From assembly GCF_040954835.1 (NCBI RefSeq), contig NC_090709.1, forward strand, positions 43,408,490 to 43,472,489: a stretch of 64,000 nucleotides of DNA, in the 5' to 3' direction. Under the pieces are notes generated by a model that was not told where the DNA came from, searched no databases, and saw only the letters and a list, made by a program, of their open reading frames with translations. Source of the DNA: Lepisosteus oculatus. Taxonomy: Eukaryota > Chordata > Actinopteri > Semionotiformes > Lepisosteidae. The first letter of the stretch is position 1. Each line of letters begins with the position of its first letter. Position numbers and translations under genes: made by a program. Positions 20,971 to 31,064 of the stretch are shown piece by piece.

Positions 20971-21871
20971 GCTCACATGAACAGGGAGGCGAAACAGCCT
21001 TACACAGCCCTGTCGCAGTACACGAATATAATCATACCATTATTAAATTCTTGAGATACGCGATTCCATATTATATTCCCTTTTAATCAAATTCTAAAAG
21101 TATGCTTGTTGACTCCAGTATCACGTTAGTTAAAGACTTCGAAGCTTAAAATGTTTAGGGAGAAATGGAATACTGGTGTGTATTTTTTTCTTTAAAGTAT
21201 CAAGACCAGCTATATACTGTATGTTTATGTTCCAAAATTAATATTGTTTATGGCCTTCACACGTGTTGCAGTATGCTCCTATTCTTTTTATGCTCAGCTA
21301 CTCAGATTTCCCTTCAGTGGTAAAATTAGATATGAATATTCAATACTTAAACGGGCACAGTTAAGACATTAAATATACATATACATACTGTATACAGTAC
21401 AGTTTGCATACGGTAATATGTTTATGTTCCTAAATCAATCTCTTTTATGAGCATGTGAAAGGCATGGTGAATCACTGTACTTTGCATGATTGGAAACAAA
21501 TGCGTGATTGCGAAATGCTGTGGTGTTACTTTTACAAAGACGGTCAATGAAAAAAAGAATGTTGACCAGGGCAATACTTTGAGTTTACACTTACAGCTTG
21601 TCCAAGGTCATTCATTACTAATACTATTAGTAATATCTTCGTTAAAGACTGATGGCCACAGCTCAAACATGAGAGGTTGAGCTTTATTAGCTCCACCTTG
21701 CGGAAATTCCGGATACTATTATTTTGCTTGTCGTATTATAGGAGAATTTACGGTAACTAGCAGTATTTACCGGTAACTCGCGGTATTTACCGGTAGCTTG
21801 CGGTAGACTGCGTACAGCATACCGGAAAATAATGTGGTATCGCCCGCGCATTTTGAATGGCTGCATCTGTA

Positions 21872-21878
21872 TATATAA
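21872..21878 (+). promoter_or_regulatory. TATA box of the helical-module gene
   Basis: TATATAA overlaps the right flank of the foldback transposon and precedes the inferred 5' UTR by ~25-30 bp. No transcription start can be confirmed without RNA data. Confidence 0.4.
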
Positions 21879-21904
21879 CCCTGACCCGTGCTGAGAAAGG
21901 CAGA

Positions 21905-22306
21905 GAGATACTGATACTCTAGACCGGTCAGGAGCTACAACAGTGCCTCATACAGACAACTACAGGCCACGGACTAAAGAGAAGCAGTTCCTTCAGTCTG
22001 TTAGTGTGGGACACTCCTTTTGGATTAAAGAAGACTCTGTTCCTCCAGCTTGGCAGTGTGGGACACATCCTTCAGACTAAAGAGACTCAGTTCCTTCAGA
22101 CTGTCATTTTGGGACTCAAGACTAAAGAAACCCCCTCCAGAGCCTGTTCCTTCAGGGTCAGAGCTGCATTATTTTAGACACAGAGGGATGGGATCCTACC
22201 CCTTTCCTGTCGACATGTCTGTCTGTGCTTTCAGCGCTTGGAGGAGTCAGGGACAAACAAACAGGTTCTGAGGATCCTCAGGGAGAAGAGGCCATGCTGC
22301 CACCTC
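21905..22306 (+). other. Probable 5' UTR of the helical-module gene
   Basis: The region upstream of the coding start in exon 1. It contains three imperfect ~65-bp repeats (gttccttcagtctgtta... , agtgtgggacac...). Out-of-frame ATGs occur upstream of the chosen start, and the main frame is closed by a TAG at about 22174. Confidence 0.4.
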
Positions 22307-22358
22307 ATGCCCTTTCCTGGGGACCGACTGCTTTGGAGTCAACAGGGAACCATGCAAG
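22307..22358 (+). CDS. Helical-module gene, coding exon 1
   Basis: First coding part of a predicted 436-residue protein. The ATG at 22307 opens 17 codons and ends in phase 1 at a good donor (gcaag|gtaaaa). A second in-frame ATG at 22352 has a better start context, so the true start may be 15 codons later. No signal peptide is visible (MPFPGDRLLWSQQG). Confidence 0.5.
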
Positions 22359-22360
22359 GT

Positions 22361-24090
22361 AAAAACCGGACAGTTCCACTCCCAGAGCAGCTGCCCTAAT
22401 CTTGTAGACAGGTGTTCTGGTCAACCACAGGGAGGTACTGTTGAGTAGCAAACCAGCTACAGGTAGCTCCGGGTGGTAAAGTTCTGCAATGCTGTGAGTT
22501 TGTTAATGGCCTGGAAGCATGTGTGGTACAATGCAGGGAGTGTTTGGTGTGGAGGGTGGAAACTCGGATTAAGGAAGACACGTTGCCATGGAAACCACAC
22601 CAGACTTGAATAGGTGAATGAACTGCAGCTGTAGAAGTGGTTTAAAAGTGGGGGGACATCCAGCAAGAACATAGTGTGGCTGTGGCTGCAGTAGTGAAAG
22701 GACAAATGTGGAGGCTCTGCTGTGGGAGAGCCGGGCTGAAGCTTGACAGTAGCGGCTGTGAGCTGCTGTGAGCCGCTACTAGTCGGGACGATGTTAGAAG
22801 AGTGTGCCGCCATGTCTAGTATGAGTGAATAAAGAATGATTCGCTGATGTATTAACCTTGTGAGGGGGTGGAGACGAATGACAATTCCAGCGGGGATTAT
22901 GAGAGGAATAGCCTGCGGGGAAAAGAGTGAAAACGTCAGTCTGTGAGGAGACTGACAGAAGAAACTGTGCTTTATGAGATCATAGAAAGATTTAAAGGGA
23001 CAGCATCCTGCTAGTGTGTGAGAGCAGGGCTGTCGTGTCCACTATATGTGTGAGTTGTGAGTTAGTGTGTGTGGATCAGAGAGGGTTGTGTGGTAGAGGG
23101 ACCCTCCCCCTGGCAATACATTGTTATCGGGGAAGCGAGTGGGGTCTATCTAGTTGCACCCTCTGGGAGATAGTGCGGTGGTGGCTGGGCACAATGAAGT
23201 GAGCTGGCAGCTACGTAGGTGTAACACAGTGGTGCGCTGGCAGCTGTGAGTTCATTACCTAAAGGTGTGAGAGTGAGAAACCAGAGAGGCTGTGAGTGTG
23301 TGTTAGAGAGGGACAGTGTGTTGGGTCTCGGCACAGTGTGTAGTGCCGAATAGACTCTGTGATGTAAGTAGTGTGAGCTTGTGTGAGCCACCGGGTTGTA
23401 ACTCAACCTGGTGGCGTCAGGGGAGGACATCATGGCTGGAGGTGGACCTGGGAATCTGAGGCACCTGTTGAGTGTGAAACAGTGACCTAATGGAGTAGAA
23501 GCATGAGGCTCTGTGTTGGGGTCTGGAAGCAGGAGGTTCCTAGCAGTGAGGAGAAACGGATGAACTGGAGACTCTGAAGTCAAAGGGCCCAGATGTAATG
23601 GATTATGGATTTATGTATCCTGCTACCTCAATGATGTGGTTAGTATGATTGCCACCCTCAGTGGAAAGTGTGTGTATGATAAAGATAAGAAACCCCAAAG
23701 AGCTTATAAAGGAGTGTGACAGGGAGAATGAGAGCCTGATCATGCCCAATGTGGTGTTAACTACCCCCATGGCACCACACAGGTTACAAACAAGAGGAGG
23801 ACATCCAGCTCCTGTAGTAGATAGCAGATCATTGATCTGAGAATCTCATCCAGCTGGATAGCTTGTGCCACACTCTCACTGCTCTTTGTGTAAAGATGCG
23901 CCTTCTGCTCTCAGTTTTAATGCACTTGTTTCCATTTGTGTCTGGTTGGTGGTTTAGTGTTCATTTTGAGGAAATCCACTGGGTTGCATGTGTCAGAGTT
24001 TGTGAGGATTGTGAATAGCAAAAATTAGTAGTCTAGTCTAAATTCAAGACTAGCTTCTATTACTCATTTGTTTTCTCGTGTTTTTCTAAG
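22361..24090 (+). other. Intron 1 of the helical-module gene
   Basis: Spans ~1.73 kb with donor gtaaaa and acceptor tttttctaag. It contains G-rich, (GTGTGA)-like sequence around 23000-23400 and no other supported feature. Confidence 0.5.
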
Positions 24091-24203
24091 AAATGAATGA
24101 ACAGTTTCAGCACTGCTTGAAAGAGTACATCAACCACATTGTCCAGGTCCTGCAGACAATACAGTCAACTGTGACAGGAAAGACACTGGCAGAGATTTTC
24201 AAG
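24091..24203 (+). CDS. Helical-module gene, coding exon 2
   Basis: Joins exon 1 in frame (CAA G|AA ATG) and ends in phase 0 at aag|gtaaga. It encodes an amphipathic helix-prone stretch (HCLKEYINHIVQVLQTIQ) followed by TGKTLAEIFK. With exons 3 and 4 it seems to form a split first copy of the helical module. Confidence 0.6.
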
Positions 24204-24845
24204 GTAAGACATTATTCATTGAACCAATCAACAGCCATCAAAACACCACTAGGGTAAAACACATCAAAGATCATGTTAAAAAGTTAAAAACCAGTACAGT
24301 GCAGTAAAGCCCTATGGACTACAAGCCATACAGTGGATACAGTGTGATATGAACTTTTAGTTGTTTTGATGTGTTGTCTGTCAATTATTGAGAATGAATT
24401 CAGAAACCTTATTCATTTATTACAAAAAGTACAATAAATTTCTCTTGGTGCAGGTATTGACATAAATTCCAATAACACAAAAGGAATATCTATATATATA
24501 TATTTAATGGCACATTCTACTGATATTTTCTGTAAATAAACACAGTATTAATTTTACATTTTATTACTTAACTGTGTGTATCGTTAAATTGTACATATCA
24601 CTTTTTATCTGTAGATTTTGTTTTTGCACTACAAATGAAGATATACAGCTGATCACAGAGGAGGGATGAGAGAAGTGTCCTTGTTTGTAAGAGTTATGGC
24701 CTGGGGGAAGAAGCTGTGTAGGTGTCAGTCCCAATTTGACAGAACTGGGGCTAACTAGCACCTGCATAGCCTGTGATGGAAACTGTGAAGCTGTGACCCC
24801 ACACTACACAATGAAACCACACTGAACTTGTTCTTGTCTTCACAG

Positions 24846-24899
24846 GAAGTGGCACATGTGATTCTCACAAGCACATACAGAATTTCCTCTCCTGCAGAG
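24846..24899 (+). CDS. Helical-module gene, coding exon 3
   Basis: An 18-codon phase-0 exon between a cacag acceptor and a gtgtgt donor, encoding EVAHVILTSTYRISSPAE. The small size makes it the least certain exon by eye, but it keeps the frame and has good splice sites on both sides. Confidence 0.5.
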
Positions 24900-25094
24900 G
24901 TGTGTCCCTCTCTTCCCTGCTGACCCAGAAAACCTTTTCAACTGTTCTCTGTTCCTGTCTTCAGTTCCTTCAGAATACAGAGACTCAGTTCCTTCAGCCT
25001 GTCAGGATAGATCATTACTTGAAATGTGTGTTTCATTCCAGAACATCTCTATCAATGTCAGTTAAATCGGTAACTCCTTTGCTTCCTCCTCCAG

Positions 25095-25166
25095 CTAATC
25101 CATGCCCTCAACAAGCTCACTCTCCGGCATGTGAAGCAGGAGTTCACCATCTTTCTGAATGAGCAG
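25095..25166 (+). CDS. Helical-module gene, coding exon 4
   Basis: A 24-codon phase-0 exon (acceptor ctcctccag, donor gtaaca) encoding LIHALNKLTLRHVKQEF and ending FTIFLNEQ. The same ending closes exons 5-7 (FANFLNEQ, FTNFLHEQ, FDGFLHKQ), so this is the end of a module. Confidence 0.6.
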
Positions 25167-25270
25167 GTAACAGTGTGTGAAAGTGTGTGACAATGTTAGT
25201 ATAAAGGTGTCAGAGAGTGTGTGTGTGTTTGAACTCCTGGGCTTGTTGACCTTGCTCCCCCTTTCTTCAG

Positions 25271-25486
25271 AGAATGATCATGCACAACACCACACAGGGG
25301 ATGAGGAGGACTGTGGAGCTGAAAGAGGCTGAGCTGAAGGCCCATGTGCAGGGTGAAGTCAGTCAGCAGGATTTCCAGAAACTCTTGGAGATCCTGGGCT
25401 CTGAGCGTGAGACATTCCTGAAAGAATATACTCTCCTCATCATCACGAGGGAGAAGCGGGAATTCGCCAACTTTCTGAATGAGCAG
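25271..25486 (+). CDS. Helical-module gene, coding exon 5 (module)
   Basis: A 72-codon phase-0 exon encoding one complete helical module. It opens R-M-I-M then TQGMRRTVELKEAELK, continues with VSQQDFQKLLEILGSE and closes with FANFLNEQ. Charged, heptad-like spacing suggests paired helices. Exons 6 and 7 are close copies. Splice sites are ttcttcag and gtgagt. No enzyme motif is visible. Confidence 0.75.
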
Positions 25487-25984
25487 GTGAGTGTGTGTGT
25501 GAGAGTGTGTGTGTGTGCGTGTATGAAACTGGGGGGGTGTGAGACTGTGTGTGTGCATGTAAGAAACTGGAGGGGGGAGGGTGAGAAACAAGGAGGGTGT
25601 GGAAGACTGAGTGACATCGGTTTAGACAGTGACGATGCGCAGGAAAGGTTTTCTGTTTGCACCTAAGACCGCTGTCTTTCTGCAACTAAAGCCTGTATTC
25701 ATCTAGAGATAAATGGCATCTTCCTGTCCTGTTTTGTTTATGCTTGAAAGACTTCTGACACTGTCTTTTCCCTGTATATTTTTTTGATATGTTAAAGTCT
25801 AGCCTACTTTTAATGTATAATAAAGAAAGTGTAACTTCAGTTAAGTGAGCATATCTTACTGAGTGCTAGGAGAAACCCATTCTCTGTGATATGCTCCCCT
25901 TTGGCTTATTGAATTAAAGATCTCTGTTTGACAATCTTCTGACAATCTTGTCTGGAAAGCTGAGTGAAGACTGAGTTTTTTTCT

Positions 25985-26760
25985 TCGAGGGTTTGTGAAT
26001 GAGAAACAAGGAAGGTTTGTGTGTGAGAGTGAGAAACATGGAGGGTCTGTGAGTGATGAAGAAGAAGGGTATGAGAGTGAGAAATGAGGAAACAAGGAGG
26101 GCGTGAGAGTGTGTGAGAAAGAAACAAGGAGGGTGTGAGAGTGTGTGAGAGAAACAAGGAGGGCATGAAAGTGTGTGAGAGAAACAAGGAGGGTGTGAGA
26201 GTGTGTGAGAGAAACAAGGAGAGCGTGTGAGTTGTGTGAGAGAGCCTGAGGAACAGTGAGTCCGTCTCCCAATAATGCTCCAGCCGCCTACAGTATATGT
26301 CAATATTATATAATATGTCTTTGTTGTAAATGTCTGTAACATGTCTGTAGATTTTATTTTACTTCTATTTTTTGTTTTGTTCTATGTTAATTTTATTATT
26401 TTTATTTGCTTTGGCAACACTGATTGTACCCATCGGTCATGCTAATAAAGCACCTTGAATTTAATTGAATTGTGTGTGAGAGAAACAAGGGGGGTGTGAG
26501 AGTGTATGAGAGAAACAAGGAGAGCATGTGAGTGTGTGAAACAAGGAGGGTGTGAGACTATGTAAGAGAAACAAGGAGAGCGTGTGAGTGTGTGAAACAA
26601 GGAGAGCGTGTGAGTGTGAAACAAGGAAGGTGTGAGAGTATGTGAGAGAAACAAGGAGAGCATGTGAGTGTGTGAAACAAGGAGGGTTGAGAGGCTGTGT
26701 GCGAGAGAAACAAGGAGGGTGTGGGACTGATGAAGAAGGGTGTGAGTATGAAACAAGAAG
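25985..26760. repeat. ~33-bp intronic minisatellite
   Basis: Tandem units built on gagagaaacaaggagggtgtg, split at 26275-26465 by a LINE-tail-like insert ending in aataaagcaccttgaattt. It lies in intron 5. The long minus-strand frames (LFLSHTLTPSLF...) are translations of the repeat. Confidence 0.75.
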
Positions 26761-28264
26761 TGTGTGTGTGTTCTACTTATAATCCTTCTGTTTTCTTTTT
26801 TTGAAGTATATTATTCGGAGACGAAATACTACAATGAAGGGCAAATACATATAGACTCTGCAAAATATTACAAAACAACATCAAATGTATTAACTAAACA
26901 GCAAAGACAGCCAGCACATTATAAACGTTACATTAGGGGTCACAGAAAATAATTAGGTTCCATGCAACAAGATTTGTGTAAACTAGTTTTCCAAGAGCAT
27001 TTTTAGATTGCAGGCAGAAGACAGGGTACTCCCAGCATGGGAAGCCAGTTTATCTACCAGCATGTCTTTGGAGTTTGGGAGGAAACAGGAGCACCTAGAG
27101 AAAACCCACATGAACATGCAAACTCCACCCAGATAGAGCCCCAGGACCAGAACTGATATGAAGGCACCAGCGGCGCGAGACAGCGATACTAACCATGGGT
27201 CCCCTCATCTTTCTGAAGATTTGATATTTTCACACTCCTGCTTTCAAGCTGTTGTGCAGCAATGTCCTCTCTGTGTTTCTCTTTCCCCTAATGTTTTCAT
27301 TACAGTTCAAGTCCTGTGACTGCTAGAGGTATTTCAAGAACCTTCTGGTTCTGACCTACAGCATACAGCAACAGAATTATCAGTTATGATCAGTAAGAAT
27401 TTCTTTATTTTCCATTATTGTTACTACAAAGCAATCCTACTTCTTGTCTGTCACAATATCAGGGAGCAGGGTGTCACAGGGAAGGCAGGAGGGGTGCCCA
27501 AGTTAGTTATTTTAAAACAGAACAATGGCTCGGCCACAATAGCACTTAGGTGCAAAAGTGATGATTTATTAGGACAGTGCTCCCCACAAACCAACAAACA
27601 ATTATATATAGTGGAAAAGTAAAGAAATGAAACAAATATACACAAAAAATAATAAACCCTTCCTCTGATAATTACAAACCAGGAGTCCCAACACACTTAG
27701 GCCCTATCAGCTCTCTCACACAGCTAAGTACAAATAAACAGAAAATATAATGTTAGCCCTTCAGAGTTTGTGTTTGTGTCTGATTTACTACAGATAACAG
27801 GAAACCGATTTTAAAATAAATTCTGGTAATGTTTTGCGTGTATGAAATGGGAAACTGCCAGCCAAGCCACGAGGATGCACCCTCATGAGCTAGCTAACTG
27901 ACAGGAAAGTGGATGCACAACACATGTAACTTGTGGGATAATGTGTGTCGTGTACTGTACCATCCGTAAAACCACACAGGGTTTTAAAAGGACCTAAGAT
28001 TTGAAAAGGTTCTGCTTGAAGTCAGATCTTACTCTCTGACTTCTCTCAGATCTTAGTCTCTGCGCTCTATGTGTCTTAGATACTGAGACAACCTGACTTC
28101 CAGAAAACCATTTACTCCTCTGAAAGCTCCAGTAGAGTTTATGGCTCGCTCCCAAACCTCAAGAAAGAAACATTATCCAAAAATGTTCTCGGACATCCCT
28201 ACAATGGTTCACCTTGCAGACAATATTGCGAGGAACTGAGGATCCATTGATATGTTAAAGTCTT
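26761..28264. other. Intron 5 middle part, SINE-like fragment
   Basis: About 26990-27210 holds the widespread vertebrate repeat with gtttgggaggaaacaggagc and acatgcaaactccacccaga, a decayed SINE-like unit. A promoter-less AT-rich stretch follows. No exon is supported. Confidence 0.4.
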
Positions 28265-28660
28265 GCAAGGAGGGTGTGTGAGTGTGTTAGAGTGAGAAAC
28301 ATTGAGGGTGTGTAAGAGGGAGAAACATGGAGGGTGTGAGAGTGTGAGAAACAAGGAGGGTGAGAGAGTGATAAAGAAGGGTATGAGTTTGAAACAAGGA
28401 GTGTGTATGAGAAATGAGGAGGGTGTGAGTGTGTGAAACAAGGAGGGTGTGTGAGAGTGAGAGTGTGAAAGAAACAAGAAGGGTATGTGAGGGTGAGAGA
28501 AACAAGAAGGGTGTATGTGTGAAATGAGGAGTTAGTTTGTGTGATTGAGGGTGTGAGAGTGTTTGTGTAAGAGAAACAAGGAGGGTGTGTTAGTGTGTGA
28601 AACATGGAGGCTGTGAAAGTGTGACAAACAAGGAGGGTATGAGAGAGTGTTTGTAAGTCA
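28265..28660. repeat. ~33-bp intronic minisatellite, second block
   Basis: Same unit family as 25985-26760 (gagaaacaaggagggtgtg) in intron 5, more diverged. Minus-strand open frames here are repeat translations. Confidence 0.7.
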
Positions 28661-28821
28661 CATTGTCTGTGTATTTTACTGGATGCCACTGGGATGTCTT
28701 CTGCTTGTTTCTGGGGTATTTTTGGGTGGGCTCCATTTTGTTTCTGGGGAGTCCTGAGCAGTGCAGAGGGTGTAGTGTGATGCCCTCCACTCTAAAGTGA
28801 CTTTGCACTCTGTTTCCTCAG

Positions 28822-29037
28822 AGAAGGTTCATGCCCGACCCCACACAGGGGATGAGGAGGACTGTAGAACAGAAGGAGTTCGAGCTGCTGTCCCATGTGC
28901 AGGATGAAGTCAGTCAGCAGGATTTCCAGGAGCTCTCAGAGATCCTGGACTCTCAGCGTGAGACATTCCTGAAGGAATACACTCTCCTCATCATCAAGAG
29001 GGCGATGCAGGAATTCACAAACTTTCTGCATGAGCAG
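28822..29037 (+). CDS. Helical-module gene, coding exon 6 (module)
   Basis: A 72-codon phase-0 module, clearly homologous to exons 5 and 7 (TQGMRRTVEQKEFELL, VSQQDFQELSEILDSQ, FTNFLHEQ). The last ~45 bp of the preceding intron is also shared with that before exon 7, showing that the duplication unit included intron sequence. Confidence 0.75.
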
Positions 29038-29099
29038 GTGAGGGTGTATGTGAGAGTGCGTGTGTATGAAAGAGAGTGTGAGAGTGAGAAACTGAGAGG

Positions 29100-29960
29100 A
29101 AGTGAGAGAGTGTGTGTATGTAGCCCGGGAAAGAACACACCGTACTACAATAAACTTAAATGGGGATTCTTTTTATTCTGGATCTGCATGAAATCATAAA
29201 AACTAGTGGTTGTATTATTTTCTGTTACAGAACTTAGATTGGATATAGTATAACCTTTAACTCGAAAGCTTTACATAGATATACATGGAGATATACACAC
29301 AGCAGGATGCACAAAGTGCTACTAAAATAACTAAGACAAAAGAAAAAAATACGGTAGTGGCAATTTCCCTAAGGAAAGAAATACTCCACATTAGTCTGAA
29401 TGCCACATTCTTCATTGGTCCCATTACATCACAGAAATATAAAAAACTAGACTACTCACCCTTTTATCTCGTCTAATCCAAGACGCACAGAATATCACAG
29501 TCTTCTTTTAACACGCTCTGAACAATTTAAACAGAATAAGGTCATACTCAAAGAACAAAACAAATCATTTCCTCCACAAACGATGGTTAAAGAAATGCAA
29601 ACTAACAAAAATGTAAGACCATTTACCGTTACGGACATTATTCCCGCTAACCCACTCACACAGCACTGGAACCTCATGGGAGTCGTGATCACTTCATCCC
29701 TAAACATCCACCAATTTTGTCTAACTAATATATCACCCTCCTCTCATATATCAACAATATACATTTCATTTTTGATAGCTACACCATCAACTAAATTCTG
29801 AACATTAACCTCTGCATTCACATCACACGGAACCACACACCAAGCTCAACTTTACGATGTACACTTCCACAATTACTGGCGCACTGACGTCACTCATACG
29901 TGCATGTCTTAAAGCGACAGCTACCGATTTCAGTGTCAGGTTTCAAATATCCACTCCATA
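29100..29960. other. Intron 6, possible LTR-like insert
   Basis: The stretch from tgtagcccgggaaagaac at about 29119 to about gcgacagctacc near 29920 has short imperfect inverted ends and no frame; it may be a solo LTR. No target duplication is visible, so this is tentative. Confidence 0.25.
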
Positions 29961-30007
29961 GTGTGATTCCCTCTGCTCTAAAATGACCTTGCACTCTGTT
30001 TCCTCAG

Positions 30008-30214
30008 AGAAGTATCATGCCCGACTCCACACAGGGGATGAGGAGGACTGTAGAACAGAAGGAGGTAGAGCTGCTGTCCCATGTGCAGGGTGAAGTCAGT
30101 CAGCAGGACTTCCAGGAGCTCTCAGAGATCCTGGGCTCTCAGCGTCAGAGGTTTCTGAAGGAATTCATTCTCCTGCAGGCGCAGCAGGAATTTGATGGCT
30201 TTCTGCATAAGCAG
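30008..30214 (+). CDS. Helical-module gene, coding exon 7 (module)
   Basis: A 69-codon phase-0 module, three codons shorter than exons 5 and 6 (TQGMRRTVEQKEVELL, EILGSQRQRFLKEFILLQ, FDGFLHKQ). Its 3' end and donor are part of a 181-bp tandem duplication that repeats just downstream. Confidence 0.75.
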
Positions 30215-30528
30215 GTAAATATATGATTGTGTGGGAATATTTTGAGTTTATAGATGTGTGTGGGAGTTCACAGGCTTAATTGGGGTACCTCGTGCTTCAT
30301 TCTGGGGTGTCCTGATGGACACTCCTTGTTTCTTTGTGTACATTTGCATTCTCCTGCAGGCGCAGCAGGAATTTGATGGCTTTCTGCATAAGCAGGTAAA
30401 TATATGATTGTGTGGGAATATTTTGAGTTTATAGATTTGTGTGGGAGTTCACAGGCTTAATTGGGGTACCTCGTGCTTCATTCTGGGGTGTCCTGATGGA
30501 CACTCCTTGTTTCTTTGTGTACATTTGC
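30167..30528 (+). repeat. 181-bp tandem duplication across the exon 7 donor
   Basis: Two nearly identical units (30167-30347 and 30348-30528) include the last 36 coding bases of exon 7, its donor and intron sequence. In the second unit the coding text ctcctgcag can act as an acceptor. Confidence 0.85.
30360..30395 (+). CDS. Possible 36-nt microexon created by the duplication
   Basis: In the second copy ctcctgcag precedes GCGCAGCAG..., and gtaaat follows CATAAGCAG. This defines a 12-codon in-frame, phase-0 microexon (AQQEFDGFLHKQ) identical to the end of exon 7. Its inclusion would keep the frame. There is no expression evidence. Confidence 0.3.
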
Positions 30529-30683
30529 ATTCTGTTAGGACACCCAGAGCCACCAGAGCATAGGCTCTTGTGTCCAGGGTGTTCTGGAGTAGTCTTCTGC
30601 TTGTTTCTGGGGTGTACTGGAATGTTCAAAAGATATATGGAGCTATCCTTTACTTACTGTACTTACCCTTCAATGTTTTGTAG

Positions 30684-31064
30684 AGCAATAACATGCTGAA
30701 ACGTCCAAAGAAGATGAGAGAGATGTTGGAGGTAAAGAAGACAGAACTGCTGGACTATGTAAAGGACAAAGTCAGCCAGCGGGAGTTTGAGGAGCTCTGT
30801 GAGTACACAGCCACTAAGAGTGAGAAGTTCCTGCAGATCTATCAGATCAAGTTTGGCCTGACTGTGGGCTGTGTGGTGACCATACCTGTGCTGACCGTGG
30901 CTGGGGGTGTGGCTGGAGGCGTGGCTGGGGCCTTCTTGGTCGGGGGCGCTATAACTGTGCAGGCTGGGATCGCCACAGGAACTATAGTCGGCACTACGGC
31001 CAGTGTATGGGTGGGTAGAGCAGCGTCAGCCGTCTACGAGCGGATCAAGAGGAACAGGCCATAA
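30684..31064 (+). CDS. Helical-module gene, last exon (module plus membrane tail)
   Basis: Encodes 126 residues after acceptor ttttgtag. A diverged fourth module (MREMLEVKKTELLDYVKDK, VSQREFEEL) is followed by ~60 hydrophobic residues rich in Gly, Ala and Val. These contain repeated GxxxG spacing (GGVAGGVAGAFLVGG) and end basic (YERIKRNRP). Two membrane passes or a membrane-inserted hairpin are likely. The tail is loosely reminiscent of ISG12/IFI27-like and apolipoprotein-L membrane segments, but I cannot assign a family. The gene is complete to a TAA stop at 31062-31064. Confidence 0.75.
   Translation, partial: SNNMLKRPKKMREMLEVKKTELLDYVKDKVSQREFEELCEYTATKSEKFLQIYQIKFGLTVGCVVTIPVLTVAGGVAGGVAGAFLVGGAITVQAGIATGTIVGTTASVWVGRAASAVYERIKRNRP

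Larger units (their letters stand above)
18508..21867. mobile_element. Foldback DNA transposon with 1.24-kb inverted arms
   Basis: The left arm (18508-19744) and right arm (20633-21867) are near-perfect reverse complements, separated by a unique 888-bp centre. Both outer ends begin cagatgcagccattcaaa and are flanked by TATATA, a possible target-site duplication. Subterminal taccggtaaata motifs are repeated several times near each end. No transposase frame exists, so it is non-autonomous. Each arm holds a tRNA-like unit. I do not recognise the superfamily. Its right end abuts the promoter of the gene at 21.9 kb. Confidence 0.8.

Noticed and set aside
25914-26756. Long minus-strand frames with repeated LFLSHTLTPS
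   Set aside because: Translations of the ~33-bp intronic minisatellite antisense to the helical-module gene; no start, splice or domain support.
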